Assembly: GCF_016921115.1 (NCBI RefSeq)
Contig: NZ_JAFFZS010000042.1
Span: 1 to 61,391 of the forward strand
Direction of reading: 5' to 3'
Source: Streptomyces actuosus
Lineage (GTDB): Bacteria; Actinomycetota; Actinomycetes; Streptomycetales; Streptomycetaceae
Length of the DNA stretch: 61,391 bases
Made by a program: the position numbers and the translations under genes
Part shown: piece after piece, positions 27,852-37,733 of the stretch
How the letters are laid out: every line of letters starts with the position of its first letter
Numbering within the stretch: the stretch's first letter is position 1
The notes under the pieces: generated by a model
The model's input: only the letters and a program-made list of their open reading frames with translations
Told to the model about the DNA's origin: nothing
Database searches by the model: none

Positions 27852-28622
27852 GTGAGCGTTTCCCCCGCCGACGACGGCCTGTGGTGCCGGCGCTTCCACC
27901 CGGCTCCCGAGGCCGCCCACCGCCTGGTCTGCTTTCCCCACGCGGGCGGCTCGGCCAGCTACTACCTGCCGGTCTCCACGGCGCTGAGCCCGCGTGTCGA
28001 TGTGGTCGCCGTGCAGTACCCCGGCCGTCAGGACCGGCGCAACGAGCCGCTCGTCGACGACATCGGTACCCTCGCGGACCAGGTTCACCGGGCCCTGCAA
28101 GGCTGGGACGACTCCCCGCTGACCTTCTTCGGGCACAGCATGGGGGCCCTCGTCGCCTTCGAGGTGGCCCGGCGGTTCGAGCGGGAGGGCGGCGGCCCGG
28201 TGCGGCTCCTCGCATCCGGCCGGCGCGCGCCTTCCCGCTACCGCGACGAGAACGTGCACCGGCGCACCGACGACGGCATCATCGCCGAGGTGAAGGCCAT
28301 GAGCGGCACCGACGACCGGCTGCTGGGCGACGACGAACTGATCCGGATGATCCTGCCCGCGCTGCGCGGTGACTACCGGGCGGTGGAGACCTACCGGTGC
28401 GAGCCCGGTGCCACGGTGGCCTGCCCGGTGAGCGCGCTGGTCGGCGACAGCGACCCCAAGACGTCCGTCGACGAGGCCCGGGACTGGGAGAAGCACACCA
28501 CTGCGGGCTTCGACCTCCGCGTCCTGCCCGGCGGTCACTTCTACCTCGACAACCGCGCCGCGGACGTGCTGCAGATCCTCGACGAACACTTCGCCGCCCA
28601 GGCCGCCCCGCAGGGCCGCTGA
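27852..28622 (+). CDS. Type II thioesterase (alpha/beta hydrolase)
   Basis: 256 residues. The fold is that of stand-alone editing thioesterases: VCFPHAGGSASYYLP oxyanion region, QYPGRQDRRNEP, nucleophile elbow FFGHSMGALVAFE, Asp in LVGDSDPK and the catalytic His in LPGGHFYL. It hydrolyses aberrant acyl groups stalled on PKS carrier domains. The GTG at 27852 starts the conserved region; a GTG-less extension upstream to 27804 looks non-coding. It is divergent from the metallophosphoesterase/PPTase operon and is followed by the acyl-CoA carboxylase epsilon gene. It might also assist product release because the PKS lacks an integral thioesterase. Confidence 0.93.
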   Translation: MSVSPADDGLWCRRFHPAPEAAHRLVCFPHAGGSASYYLPVSTALSPRVDVVAVQYPGRQDRRNEPLVDDIGTLADQVHRALQGWDDSPLTFFGHSMGALVAFEVARRFEREGGGPVRLLASGRRAPSRYRDENVHRRTDDGIIAEVKAMSGTDDRLLGDDELIRMILPALRGDYRAVETYRCEPGATVACPVSALVGDSDPKTSVDEARDWEKHTTAGFDLRVLPGGHFYLDNRAADVLQILDEHFAAQAAPQGR

Positions 28623-28663
28623 CACGGCGCGGGCGGCCCACCGCCGGAAGAGGAGGGACCCAC

Positions 28664-28882
28664 GTGAACAGGTCCGAGAACGCCGCTCTGGTACGGGTCG
28701 AGCGGGGTGTGGCGGGTGAGGAGGAGCTCGCGGCGCTGGCCGCGGTCCTGCTGGCCCGCGCCGCCGTGGCCCGTGGCCACTGCCCGGATGCCGGCCCGCC
28801 GCCGCGCCCCGTCGCCCGTTGGAACGGCCTGGAACCCCGCCGGTCCTACCAGTCGCCGGTCAGCTGGCAAGCGGTGACCTGA
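28664..28882 (+). CDS. Acyl-CoA carboxylase epsilon subunit
   Basis: 72 residues with AGGAGG nine bases before a GTG start. The N-terminus (LVRVERGVAGEEELAALAAVL) and the C-terminal W...R.....W spacing (ARWNGLEPRRSYQSPVSWQ) match the small AccE/PccE subunits that bind and activate the beta (carboxyltransferase) subunit of actinobacterial acyl-CoA carboxylases. Placing it in an all-malonyl PKS cluster suggests a dedicated boost to malonyl-CoA supply. The alpha and beta subunits are not in the window. Confidence 0.8.
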   Translation: MNRSENAALVRVERGVAGEEELAALAAVLLARAAVARGHCPDAGPPPRPVARWNGLEPRRSYQSPVSWQAVT

Positions 28883-28887
28883 CACCA

Positions 28888-28929
28888 CCCCGCGCCCCCC
28901 GCCCGGCGGGATCCGGGCGGGGCGCGGGG
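28888..28929. terminator. GC-rich hairpin between convergent genes
   Basis: CCCCGCGCC... pairs with ...GGCGCGGGG around a CGGGATC loop, with two unpaired C residues on the left arm. It occupies the short gap between the epsilon-subunit stop (+) and the LAL regulator stop (-), so it probably works in both directions. Confidence 0.7.
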
Positions 28930-28932
28930 GCG

Positions 28933-31812
28933 TCAGGCCACTCCCTGCGGGCGCACCCGCTCGGCCGGTCCGGCCGGATCGTCGGCGCTGCCGAGCAGGC
29001 CCGCCTCCGCCAGTGCGCCGGCCAAGCCCGACCGGCCCGAGGTCGACATCTTGCGGTAGCAGTTCGTCAGGTGCTTCTCCACGGCCCGGCGGGAGACGCC
29101 GAGGGAGTCGGCGATCGCCTGGTTGGTCAGGCCCTGGACGGCCATCTGAGCCACCAGCCGCTCGGCGGACGTCAGCCGGGTCGGGACGGTGGCGCCGACC
29201 GCCGCAGGCCCGAGCATCTCCTGCGCCCGGGCGGCGATCCCGTCCGCACCGCACTCCACGGCTGTCTCCAGGGACCGGCGGAGCGCGTCCTCCGCCTCGG
29301 CGGCATGGTGGGGCGCCACCGTCTCCCCGAGCCGCAGCAGCACCGCCGCCCGCGCGTGCAGGTCGGCCGAGTCCTCCAGTACGCCGGCGGCCTCGCGCAG
29401 CAGCGTCGGTGCGGCTTCGGCGTCGCCCACCGCGGCCCGCAGCGCGAGCGCGCGGCCCAGCGCCGACGGTGCACCCCACCGGTGGGCCTGCTCCAGATAC
29501 TGCCCGGACAACTGCTCGGCCCGGTCTGTCTCGCCCATCCGGTGCAGTGTGCGTGCCGCCCGGTAGGCCGCCGGCACCAGCAGGGGATTGCGCCAGCCCG
29601 CCCTCTCCAGGGCGTACCCGGCGTCCAGGTAGTGCTCCACCGCTGTACCCGGCTCGTCCCGGGCCTCGGCCTCCATGCCGCGGACCAGGGTGAGCAGCGC
29701 CGCCAATTCGCAGTTCTCGTGCAGACCGCGGAAGCGTTCCGGTATCACGCCGGTCAGCTGCGGCTCCCGGCACCGCAGCGCCACCGCCACGAGGGCCAGC
29801 GCGGAGAGCGTGGTGGCCTCCTCCGGGCCGACGGCGGCGCCGGCCCGCACCGCCCGTTCCCGCGCGGCCGCCAGCCGGCCCTGGGCCAGCAGCACGAGCG
29901 CCTGTTCGGCCAGGATCACCGACTCCTCCAGCTTTCCGCCCCGGCGCACGGCGTCCACCAGGGCGTTGTCCAGCCAGGGCAGGAGTCCGGCCACCGAGTC
30001 GGAGGCGACCGCGATGGGCACCAGCAGCGGCAGCATGGTGTGGACGTGCGCGGCCGCGGCCGGCTCGTGGTCCAGCACCCGGAGGGCGAGCGACCCGATC
30101 CGTGCCGCCGGCAGCCCGACGGAGACCGTCGCCGCGTGCAGCAGGGCCACCAGCAGATCCGGCTGCCCACCGCCCGCCGTCCCGGGCTGCTCGCCCAGCC
30201 GGGCCAGCCGGTCCGCGGCCGACGACAGCATCTGCGGATCGTTCTCGCACAGGTAGTACAGCCGGGCCTGGAGACGCTGCCGGAGTGAGCGGTGGTCGGC
30301 CGTCGCTGCGCCCGGACCCGCGAGTTCCTCCGCCGTCCGCCGCAGCAGGTCGGTGAGCGGCAGCAGGGCGGCGGCCGGAGCCACGGGGGTCAGGGCCGCC
30401 AGCGCCTGGGCGCGAGCCAGCGGACCGGGGAGCAGAGGGAACGCCTGGGCGACGTGCCGGACGGCCACCGACGGGGCGAAACTGCGCTCGACATGTGCCA
30501 GTTCCACCAGCAGCCGGGCCCGCGCCTCGCTGTGCGGCGGGACGTCGCGCAGGGCGCGGCGCAGATAGCGGGCCGCCGTCTCGTGGGCCCCGCGGCGCAC
30601 CGCGGTGTCCGCCGCGCGCCGCAGTACGGCCAGCGCGTCGTCGTCCAGACGCGCGGTGGTGGCCAGGAGATGAACGGCGACCCGCTCGGGGGCGCTGCCT
30701 CGGTAGCGCAGCAGAGCGGCGGCCTGCCGGTGCAGGCGGTTGCGCTCGTCGGGGGTCGTTCCCTCGTCGATCACCTCGTGCACCGCCCGGTGCGCCAGCC
30801 GCAGGGTGTCCTGCCGGGTCACCAGCGCGAGCCGGCGCAGCCGCCACAGGCTCTCGTCGAGATCCACCGGATCCAGTCCGGCCAACTCGCCCACCGCCCG
30901 CCGGTCGGCGTCGTTCCCGAGGACCATCAGGGCCCGGGCCGCGGCGAGCACGAACGGCGGCTGTTCCCGCAGACACAGCAGCAGCCTCCGGCGCAGCGCC
31001 GGAGGCACGATCCCCGCCACCGCGGACGCCTCGGCGGCCACCGGCGCGACCGAACGGGTCTGGCACTCCTGCAGCAGCGACACCAGGTGCAACGGGTTTC
31101 CACGGGTGGCCTCGTGGCACGCCGCGGTGAACTCGGGGTCCGCCGGCACGCCCAGGCGGTCCAGCAGGAGGCCGTCGACGGCGGCACGGCCCAGCGGGGC
31201 CGGCAGCAGCGTGTGCTCGGCGGCGCCGAGCGGCCGGACGCCGTGCCGTTCTCCCGCGAGCTCGCCCTCGCAGGCGGTGACCGCCACCAGGATCCGCCGC
31301 TGCGTCACCTGCCTGACCATCTGGTCCAGCCACTCCAGCGACTCCTCGTCGGCCCAGTGCACGTCGTCGACGAGGAGTACCGGAATACGGTCGTGGGCCA
31401 TGTTCTCCACCATTGACAGCAGCGCCCGCACGGCCGTCGCCGTACGCTGCCGGGACGGCTCCGCGTCGCCCTGCAGGATGGCGAGCGCGGGCCGCGCGGG
31501 CCCGGAGCACCAGCGGCCCACGAACGAGCCGGACGCCAGGACCGGCTCCAGCAGTTGGCGGGTCACACCGAGGGGGAAGTCGCGTTCCGCCGCCGCGGCG
31601 TACGCCCGCATCACCAGGGCGCGGGAGGGCGCCGGCACGCCGGCCGAGGGCCCGGTGGTGAGCCCTGCGGCCAGATCTCCGATCTCCGCCAGGAGAGCCG
31701 ATTTACCGATGCCGGGCGGTCCGCTGATCACGATGAGCGATCCGCTGCCGTGCTGGGCGAGCCGTAGGGCCTCGGCTGCCACCTTCAGTTCGTTCTGCCG
31801 CTCGAACAGCAT
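28933..31812 (-). CDS. LAL-family transcriptional regulator (AAA/NACHT-like ATPase with LuxR HTH)
   Basis: 959 residues. The N-terminal ATPase has Walker A SGPPGIGKSALL and Walker B VLLVDDVHWADEESLEW; the central region is a long helical repeat domain. The C-terminal LuxR helix-turn-helix is LTSAERLVAQMAVQGLTNQA, continuing into a VEKHLTNCYRKM recognition block. Large ATP-binding LuxR regulators of this kind are usual pathway-specific activators of macrolide and polyene clusters, so this is a good candidate for the cluster activator. It is the second gene of a minus-strand pair with the HTH-less paralogue, 72 bases apart. Confidence 0.93.
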   Translation of the reverse strand: MLFERQNELKVAAEALRLAQHGSGSLIVISGPPGIGKSALLAEIGDLAAGLTTGPSAGVPAPSRALVMRAYAAAAERDFPLGVTRQLLEPVLASGSFVGRWCSGPARPALAILQGDAEPSRQRTATAVRALLSMVENMAHDRIPVLLVDDVHWADEESLEWLDQMVRQVTQRRILVAVTACEGELAGERHGVRPLGAAEHTLLPAPLGRAAVDGLLLDRLGVPADPEFTAACHEATRGNPLHLVSLLQECQTRSVAPVAAEASAVAGIVPPALRRRLLLCLREQPPFVLAAARALMVLGNDADRRAVGELAGLDPVDLDESLWRLRRLALVTRQDTLRLAHRAVHEVIDEGTTPDERNRLHRQAAALLRYRGSAPERVAVHLLATTARLDDDALAVLRRAADTAVRRGAHETAARYLRRALRDVPPHSEARARLLVELAHVERSFAPSVAVRHVAQAFPLLPGPLARAQALAALTPVAPAAALLPLTDLLRRTAEELAGPGAATADHRSLRQRLQARLYYLCENDPQMLSSAADRLARLGEQPGTAGGGQPDLLVALLHAATVSVGLPAARIGSLALRVLDHEPAAAAHVHTMLPLLVPIAVASDSVAGLLPWLDNALVDAVRRGGKLEESVILAEQALVLLAQGRLAAARERAVRAGAAVGPEEATTLSALALVAVALRCREPQLTGVIPERFRGLHENCELAALLTLVRGMEAEARDEPGTAVEHYLDAGYALERAGWRNPLLVPAAYRAARTLHRMGETDRAEQLSGQYLEQAHRWGAPSALGRALALRAAVGDAEAAPTLLREAAGVLEDSADLHARAAVLLRLGETVAPHHAAEAEDALRRSLETAVECGADGIAARAQEMLGPAAVGATVPTRLTSAERLVAQMAVQGLTNQAIADSLGVSRRAVEKHLTNCYRKMSTSGRSGLAGALAEAGLLGSADDPAGPAERVRPQGVA

Positions 31813-31884
31813 GCCAGCGGCCTCCTTGCGCGGTGTGTTTTGAGCATGGGGGGTGGATGGGGAGGAACGTCGGTCGATGAGCGG

Positions 31885-34755
31885 TCAGGTCCTTCGCGCC
31901 AGGTTGCCCAGCCGCCGGACGAAGGGCGCGGGGACGTCCGCCCGCGGCGGCGGGTGCAGCCCGGCCGTCTCCCGGACCACGAGAGCCTGTGCGAAACGCC
32001 GGGCCTCGGGGGTGTGGCCGAGTCGACGCAGGGCGCGTTCGGTGAGCCGGGCCGCCTGCGGTGCCGGGGAGGCGAGGCCGCGGCGCAGTTCGTTCCAGGC
32101 GAGCGCGGAGTCGGCGCCCCAGCGTTCGGCCAGCCGCAGCTCCTCCGCGAACAGCTCCTCCGCCCGTCCCTCGTCGCCGCAGCCGAGATGGGCCAGTGCC
32201 GCCAGCGAACGCCACGCGAGGTGTGCCGGGTTGCGCCAGTCGCGCGCCGTCAGCCACCGGCCGCACTCCTCGGCCTCGGCCAGTGCCTGCCGGGGCCGTC
32301 CCCGGCAGAGCATGAGCTGCGCGCGGCTGTACAGCAGCTCGGTCCAGGCGCTGCTCTCCTCGGCACCCGGCGGCAGTTCCTCGGCGGCCAGACGGTCGGC
32401 CTCGGCGAAGCACTCGCGGGCGAGCAGCACCCGGATCTGCGCCGCCCGCAGCGCGGTCAGCCGAGTGGGGTGCCACATGTGGGGCGGCGCCAGGGAACGG
32501 CAGGCAGTGAGGTCGCGGTCGGCCGTGTCCGGATCGCACGCCCGCAGGTTCAGCCGCGCCCGCAGCAGCAGCCCGGCCGCGACGACCGTCGGGCTGGCGC
32601 GCTTGCCCGCCTCGGCGAGCGTGGCGTCCAGCGCGTCGCGGGCCGCGGCGTGGGCGTCCGCGAGGGACAGCACGAAGCAGGCGGTGAACCGGGGGAAGAG
32701 CGGACCGTCGCCCGGCGCCCGCAGCACGTCCAGGCCCATCTTCCGCACAGCGAGCGCGTCGTGGCCGCTCATCGCCTGCCACCATGCGGTGGCGGCCAGC
32801 GCGGCCGGGTCGCATCCGGGCCCCGCCGGGCCGGGCACCGAGCCCGTCGTGCCGAGTTCCGGCTCCGTGCTCTCCGTCGTGGCGCGCCCGGTCAGGCGTG
32901 TCGCGTCGGCCGAGCCGGGTTCGGGCGCGGTGCCGTGCATCGGCGCGTCCTCGGCGGGACGTGTCGGGTCCGCTCCGCCGAGTTCCGGCAGTACCCCGCG
33001 GGTCGGCGCACCCTCGGTGGCACGCATCGGGTCCGCCGTCCTCGCCGGTCGCAGGGGGCTGTGCTGCGGCGCCGAGCCGTCGCAGGGGTGTCCTGGACAG
33101 GCGGGGTCGCGTCCCCCCGTGGAGCCGTCCGGTGCCGGGTGCTCAGTGTCCCACCACCCGTTACCAGGCTGATCGTCTCCGCGCACGCTGCCGTCCTCGC
33201 CCTTCGCCCACCGCAGAAGCTCCGACGTCCGGCCGTCGACGTCTGCGCGGGGGAGCGGCACGGGCCGCGTGGTGCGGTGGTCGTAGGGCGGGATCGGCGT
33301 GAACCCCGGTTCGCCGCGGGCGAGTACGAGGTCGGCGACGGCGCCGCGCAGGCGCGGGCCGGGCGGCGCGCCGGACAGTAGATCGGCGATCCTCAGTCGT
33401 GCGGCCTCCGGCGCGGTCATCGCGTAGGCCTCGGCGGCCTCCAGCAGCACCTCGGCGCGCTCGTCCGGGGTGAGTGACTCGCACAGCGCGCGCTCCAGCA
33501 ACTCGGCGGCCTCCGTGTGCCGTCCCCGGGCGAGGTGGACGCGGGCGGCGCGCCGAAGTACCGACGGCACCCAGGGATCGCCCAGCGGCCCGGTGCTCAG
33601 CAGCAGCGTGGCCACGTCCTCGTCGCCGGCGTCGCAGCGGTGTGCCCAGCGGGCCGCCTCCGCGCGCAACCGTCTACGTCCGTCACCGTGCAACCCGGTC
33701 AGGACGGAGGTGGTGCGGTCCGTGAGTGCCGGCCGCGGCGGGTCGCCGAAGTCGACGAGGCCCTGGGCGCGCAAGGCCTTGATCGCACTGGGCAGTTGGT
33801 GCTCGTCGAGACCGACGAGCGCGGCGACCCGGTCCGTCGCCACCAGACCCCGGCACACCGTCAGGCCGCGCAGCAGCGTCAGCGGTCCCGGGGCCAGTCG
33901 CGCGACCGTCTGCGCCGCCAGCTCCGAACGAGCCTGCCCGGCAGCGTCGGCGAACGCGGTCCTGAGCTGGGTCGACGTCATTTCGTCCGGCTCGCGGCGC
34001 AGTTCGTCGAGCACGCGGCGCAGCAGCCAGGGACTGCCCCGGCTGAGGCGGGCGGCGTCCTCCCACCACGGATCGAGCGGTGGTGCCGGTGGGGGCAGTT
34101 CGGCGGCGGTGAACAGCGCATGGACCTCGGGCGCACCGAGCGGACCGAGTTCCAGCAGCACGCCCCGGCCGTCCTGGCAGAAAGCCACTTGGTCGGCCAG
34201 CGCGGCACAGCTTTCGAGGAACTCGCCGCGGGTGCCGGTGACGGTCATCAGCACGCCGAGCGGTGCCGACGCGAGCCGCCGGAGCAGCCCCCCGATCACC
34301 TCGACCGATTCGTGGTCGGCCCACTGCACGTCGTCCAGCGCGAGGAGTGTGGGTCGGTGGGCTGCGGTCATGAGGCTGCGGCACCAGCCCGCCACCGACT
34401 TCGCCTCGTACGGCTCCGGGTCCCGTGCGGCACCCACCGCGGAGGAGCGGGGACGTAGTTGCCCCACGTACGCGTAGGGCGTGGGGGCCGACGACGGTGA
34501 GCCCAGCGCAGTGAGCACGTGGACCCCGACCGCCCGGGCGAAGGCGATGCCGCGCCGCAGCAGCCTGCTGCGCCCGCTGCCTGGTACGCCGTGGAGGACG
34601 GTGACACCCGAGTGGCCACCGGCGAGCCGCGTCACCATGTGCACCAACGCCGCCTGTTCTGCCTCCCGTCCGTACAGCGGGGCGGGGCCGTCATGGGCCG
34701 CCCGCTCGCGCAGGAGCCGGTCGCCGGACGACGGCAGCTGGGCCGCGGTGCTCAT
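31885..34755 (-). CDS. LAL-like ATPase regulator lacking the LuxR DNA-binding domain
   Basis: 956 residues with the same architecture as its neighbour up to the C-terminus: Walker A-like HGVPGSGRSRLL (the normal Lys is Arg), Walker B LLALDDVQWADHESVEV, then helical repeats. A proline/glycine/threonine-rich insert of about 160 residues, probably disordered, interrupts the middle (codons near 32870-33350). The protein ends ...FVRRLGNLARRT without any LuxR helix-turn-helix, and only 72 bases remain before the next gene, so the domain is absent and not merely out of frame. It may be a signal-sensing partner or antagonist of the adjacent LAL activator, or a decaying duplicate. Confidence 0.85.
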   Translation of the reverse strand: MSTAAQLPSSGDRLLRERAAHDGPAPLYGREAEQAALVHMVTRLAGGHSGVTVLHGVPGSGRSRLLRRGIAFARAVGVHVLTALGSPSSAPTPYAYVGQLRPRSSAVGAARDPEPYEAKSVAGWCRSLMTAAHRPTLLALDDVQWADHESVEVIGGLLRRLASAPLGVLMTVTGTRGEFLESCAALADQVAFCQDGRGVLLELGPLGAPEVHALFTAAELPPPAPPLDPWWEDAARLSRGSPWLLRRVLDELRREPDEMTSTQLRTAFADAAGQARSELAAQTVARLAPGPLTLLRGLTVCRGLVATDRVAALVGLDEHQLPSAIKALRAQGLVDFGDPPRPALTDRTTSVLTGLHGDGRRRLRAEAARWAHRCDAGDEDVATLLLSTGPLGDPWVPSVLRRAARVHLARGRHTEAAELLERALCESLTPDERAEVLLEAAEAYAMTAPEAARLRIADLLSGAPPGPRLRGAVADLVLARGEPGFTPIPPYDHRTTRPVPLPRADVDGRTSELLRWAKGEDGSVRGDDQPGNGWWDTEHPAPDGSTGGRDPACPGHPCDGSAPQHSPLRPARTADPMRATEGAPTRGVLPELGGADPTRPAEDAPMHGTAPEPGSADATRLTGRATTESTEPELGTTGSVPGPAGPGCDPAALAATAWWQAMSGHDALAVRKMGLDVLRAPGDGPLFPRFTACFVLSLADAHAAARDALDATLAEAGKRASPTVVAAGLLLRARLNLRACDPDTADRDLTACRSLAPPHMWHPTRLTALRAAQIRVLLARECFAEADRLAAEELPPGAEESSAWTELLYSRAQLMLCRGRPRQALAEAEECGRWLTARDWRNPAHLAWRSLAALAHLGCGDEGRAEELFAEELRLAERWGADSALAWNELRRGLASPAPQAARLTERALRRLGHTPEARRFAQALVVRETAGLHPPPRADVPAPFVRRLGNLARRT

Positions 34756-35704
34756 CGGGGCTCACCCCCGCTGTGTGGTTCCCGGACGCCGGGCGTACTC
34801 CGCGGCGGCCGGACGGTCGGCCCGGGCGCGCCCACGCGTCGGGGTGTCGGAGCGGGCGCGGCAGTGGCGGGGCGGGTGGACGCGGTGACGCCGGGCAGTG
34901 GGCGACGGGCCGGTAATCGCGGGGCGGGGGCGTTGCCCGGTGCGCCGCACCGGGCGGGTTCTGCGGAGAAACGGACGGGGGATGGGGCCGGGAGGGTTGT
35001 TCCTGCCGGCGGTGGGGCCGGCGCCGTGCCCTTGGTCAGGGGGCAGGAGGCCGACGGGGCCGTAACGAGATTCACGGTGCCACCGGATGTTCTGTGTGGG
35101 GGCGGACACTTGAGGGCTGACTGTCGGAAGCGGCGTGTCAATGGCCGACGCGGCCCTGCGTGCACAGTGGCGGGAAAAGCGCTTTCATCGCTTTATGAGC
35201 GGATGTCGGCGCCTGGTGTTGGGTTGGGCGTCGGTCACACGCTCAACACCGGTGATTATAGCTCGTCATTTGTGTCTTAAGCGTGAACGCGTGCACTCGT
35301 GCGAAAGTCTGCGTGCGTTCCGTGATGGGGCAGAAGGGAATGAGAGGAAGGGGAGAGGTGTCCGTCTCCGTGCGTATTTCTGTCGTTTTGGTCATGCCGA
35401 GCCGTTTCCTGTGAAGGGCATGTGCGTTGATTGCCTTCGTATACATCGATGTCAAGGACGTGTGAAGAGAGTCCGGTGCAGTGCCGCGGAATCGGGGCGG
35501 CCGCTGATCGCTTCGGCATTCTCGAGGTGCGGGGAATTTCCACGGTCGGCGCCTCCGTGAGGCACTCGGTGCCGCTTGATGTGGAGTCAACCCTTCCGGT
35601 CGCCGGTGATTCCGGGTAATTCTTCCGCGAATTCCTGCCGCGCGATTTCCTGTTCATGGCACCGGGGGCAGCCGGCGGTAGGATGTCGCGCTCCGTGAGC
35701 GCTC
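34756..35704. promoter_or_regulatory. Intergenic region upstream of the LAL pair; locally AT-richer
   Basis: No convincing gene. From about 35140 to 35640 the composition is clearly less GC-rich than the neighbours. It contains a 10-base palindrome AAAGCGCTTT (35176-35185), an inverted repeat GGTGTTG/CAACACC (35215-35221 and 35244-35250) and the TATAGC-like stretch just after it. These features fit promoter/operator DNA for the minus-strand LAL genes. Open frames here have poor codon bias and were not called. Confidence 0.45.
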
Positions 35705-37024
35705 TCAGGCGGGCAGCCGGACGCGGAACCACGCCCCGCGCACGCTGGGTTCGAGCGTCAGCGTGCCGCCGTGCGCGCCGATGATGGCCGCGGCGACGCT
35801 CAGCCCCAGGCCGTTGCCTCCACCGCCCTCCTCCTTGGGCGCGGGCGCGGTCGGCTTCCCGCCGTGCACGAACCGGTCGAAGGCGCTGTCCCGCAACTGA
35901 GGCGGCACACCGGGCCCGTTGTCGATCACCTCGATGACCCGATGGCCGTCCTCGTTGCCGAGCCCCAGTACGGTGCGTGTGCCCTCGGGCGTGTGGTGGC
36001 GAACGTTGGCCAGCAGATTGGCCACCACCTGGTAGAGGCGGTCCCGGTCGCCGAGGACCGTGTACTGGCCCGGCAGGATGGTGAGCTGGATCGGGTGGCT
36101 GGCGGAGGACGCCTGGGCGTCGGTGACCGCGTCCCGGCAGAGCCGGGCCAGGTTGACCGGCTCACGGTGCAGGGGCTGGCCCAGGTCCAGCCGTGCGAGC
36201 AGTACCAACTCGTCGAGGAGAGCCGACATGCGGCGGGTCTCGTCCGTCATCCGGGACATCGCCAGGTCGAACTTGTCCGTGTCGGCCAACCCGCCCATCC
36301 GGGCCAGCGACACATAGCCGGAGATCGCCGTGAGCGGGGTGCGCAGTTCGTGCCCGACGGTGGCGAGGAACTCCAGCAGCCGCTGCTCGGACCGGCGCCG
36401 GCTGTTGCGCTCCCGACGCACCCGGGCGGCCAGCCAGAGCGAGGCCAGCAACGGCACGAGGACCAGCGTCAGTTCAAGAGCCATCGGCGAAGCACTCCGT
36501 GGAGAGGCGGTGTGCGCGGTCCTGGCCACCGTGCCGTGACGGTCGCGAGCGACGGGTGGCCGGGGAGTGCCGTCGTCGTACCTCCGAGAGGAGTCGCCGA
36601 CGGGCGTTCCGGGGACCACGTCGTCGGAGGCCGCCCAGTGGAGCGTGGCGGGCGTGCCCGCGTGCGCCGAGGCCGGGGAGGGCACCCGCCGTCCCCCCGG
36701 CCGGGCGACGACCCCCGCCTGCCCCGCCGTCTGCGGCCCGCCGTGGTGCGGCAGGCGCCCCGACAGCAGGACCGTGCTCTGCGCGGCATGCGTCCGTCGC
36801 ACACTCGTCGCCGCGGCGAGCGGCTCCCTCGGCTTCATGTGTCGCCGCAATCCCAGAAGTTGGGCCAAGGGATCGTGTGGGGCGGGCCCGGCCGACACGA
36901 GAGCCGCGATCACGAGGAACAGAGCCCCGAGTGCCGCACGTCCGCGCTGTGGCCGTGCGGCGTGCAGGGGCGCGCCCCGCCCATGCGGCGGTCTGCCCAG
37001 GAGGCCGTCGATGGAACACCTCAC
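35705..37024 (-). CDS. Membrane sensor histidine kinase
   Basis: About 439 residues. Two membrane segments (ALGALFLVIAALVSAG near the N-terminus and LELTLVLVPLLASLWLAA) bracket an extracytoplasmic loop of roughly 130 residues. The kinase core follows: H-box FLATVGHELRTPLTAISGY, N-box QVVANLLANVRHHT, G1 VIDNGPGVP and G2 GGNGLGLSVAAAI. No HAMP domain is evident. The GTG at 37024 was chosen because the frame upstream to 37102 begins with TTG and lacks support; the start remains uncertain. It lies 0.7 kb downstream of an RR/HK pair and has no response regulator of its own, so it may share that one. Confidence 0.85.
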   Translation of the reverse strand: MRCSIDGLLGRPPHGRGAPLHAARPQRGRAALGALFLVIAALVSAGPAPHDPLAQLLGLRRHMKPREPLAAATSVRRTHAAQSTVLLSGRLPHHGGPQTAGQAGVVARPGGRRVPSPASAHAGTPATLHWAASDDVVPGTPVGDSSRRYDDGTPRPPVARDRHGTVARTAHTASPRSASPMALELTLVLVPLLASLWLAARVRRERNSRRRSEQRLLEFLATVGHELRTPLTAISGYVSLARMGGLADTDKFDLAMSRMTDETRRMSALLDELVLLARLDLGQPLHREPVNLARLCRDAVTDAQASSASHPIQLTILPGQYTVLGDRDRLYQVVANLLANVRHHTPEGTRTVLGLGNEDGHRVIEVIDNGPGVPPQLRDSAFDRFVHGGKPTAPAPKEEGGGGNGLGLSVAAAIIGAHGGTLTLEPSVRGAWFRVRLPA

Positions 37025-37733
37025 CGTCCGTCCAGGTCGCGGCGTGAAAGCGACGTGAAGAACCCTTGCTGCGGCACGATACCCAAGCGTGGGGAATCCC
37101 AAGGGCGCGGGGACTGGCTGAGATGTTTCGAAGGGCCGTGGCGGCTGACGCGGGACCTTCGCAGGTAGGCCGCGTGGACGGCCCTCGGCGCGCCACCGCG
37201 CGGGCCGGCGACGTCGTCTCCCGACACGCCGTGGAGAGAGCCCCGTTCGAAGTCACCCGGGCCGCGCCGTCGCTGCGCGCGTCGCTTCGGTGGCCGCTTG
37301 TGACGCCCGAAGAAAACCCGTGCTCAGCGCGGTGCGTCGCCGTTCGTGCACGCGCAGTTGGCGCCCTGCTCCCCGCCGCCTGCTCGGGCTCCCGAACCGG
37401 TGCGCGTGTCGTCGGCGGCGCGGTACACCGCCGTCCGGCGAAGACTGGGGAAATCCCTGGACTTCCCGTGATGCGCGTGACACCCCTCCGACGGCGTGGC
37501 GGGCGCGCACGGTTGCGGTGAGCGGTCGGGACCGAGGCGGTGATCACGGTCGACCGCGGATCAGGGGGACGCCGCCGGGCGTCGTCGGCAGCCCATCTCG
37601 ACAGGCTTCCGAGCTTCGGAGGTTCGGTCACCAGGACAGGGCCGCGCACCGGCTTCTCCCGTCACCGGGGTCGGACGGTTGGTCGGCCTTGACGCGTCAC
37701 GACCGGTGCGGACGGCCCCGCGCGCCGGGCGCG
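37025..37733. other. Intergenic region between two histidine kinase genes
   Basis: About 0.7 kb with no gene-like frame: the open frames here are in the wrong codon register for Streptomyces. It should hold the promoter of the 35705-37024 kinase and the 3' end signal of the 37734-39251 kinase. No strong hairpin, tRNA or repeat was seen. Confidence 0.4.

Noticed and set aside
35135..35560. 141-codon plus-strand ORF in the AT-richer gap
   Set aside because: Poor codon bias, no ribosome site and no recognisable domain; treated as intergenic.
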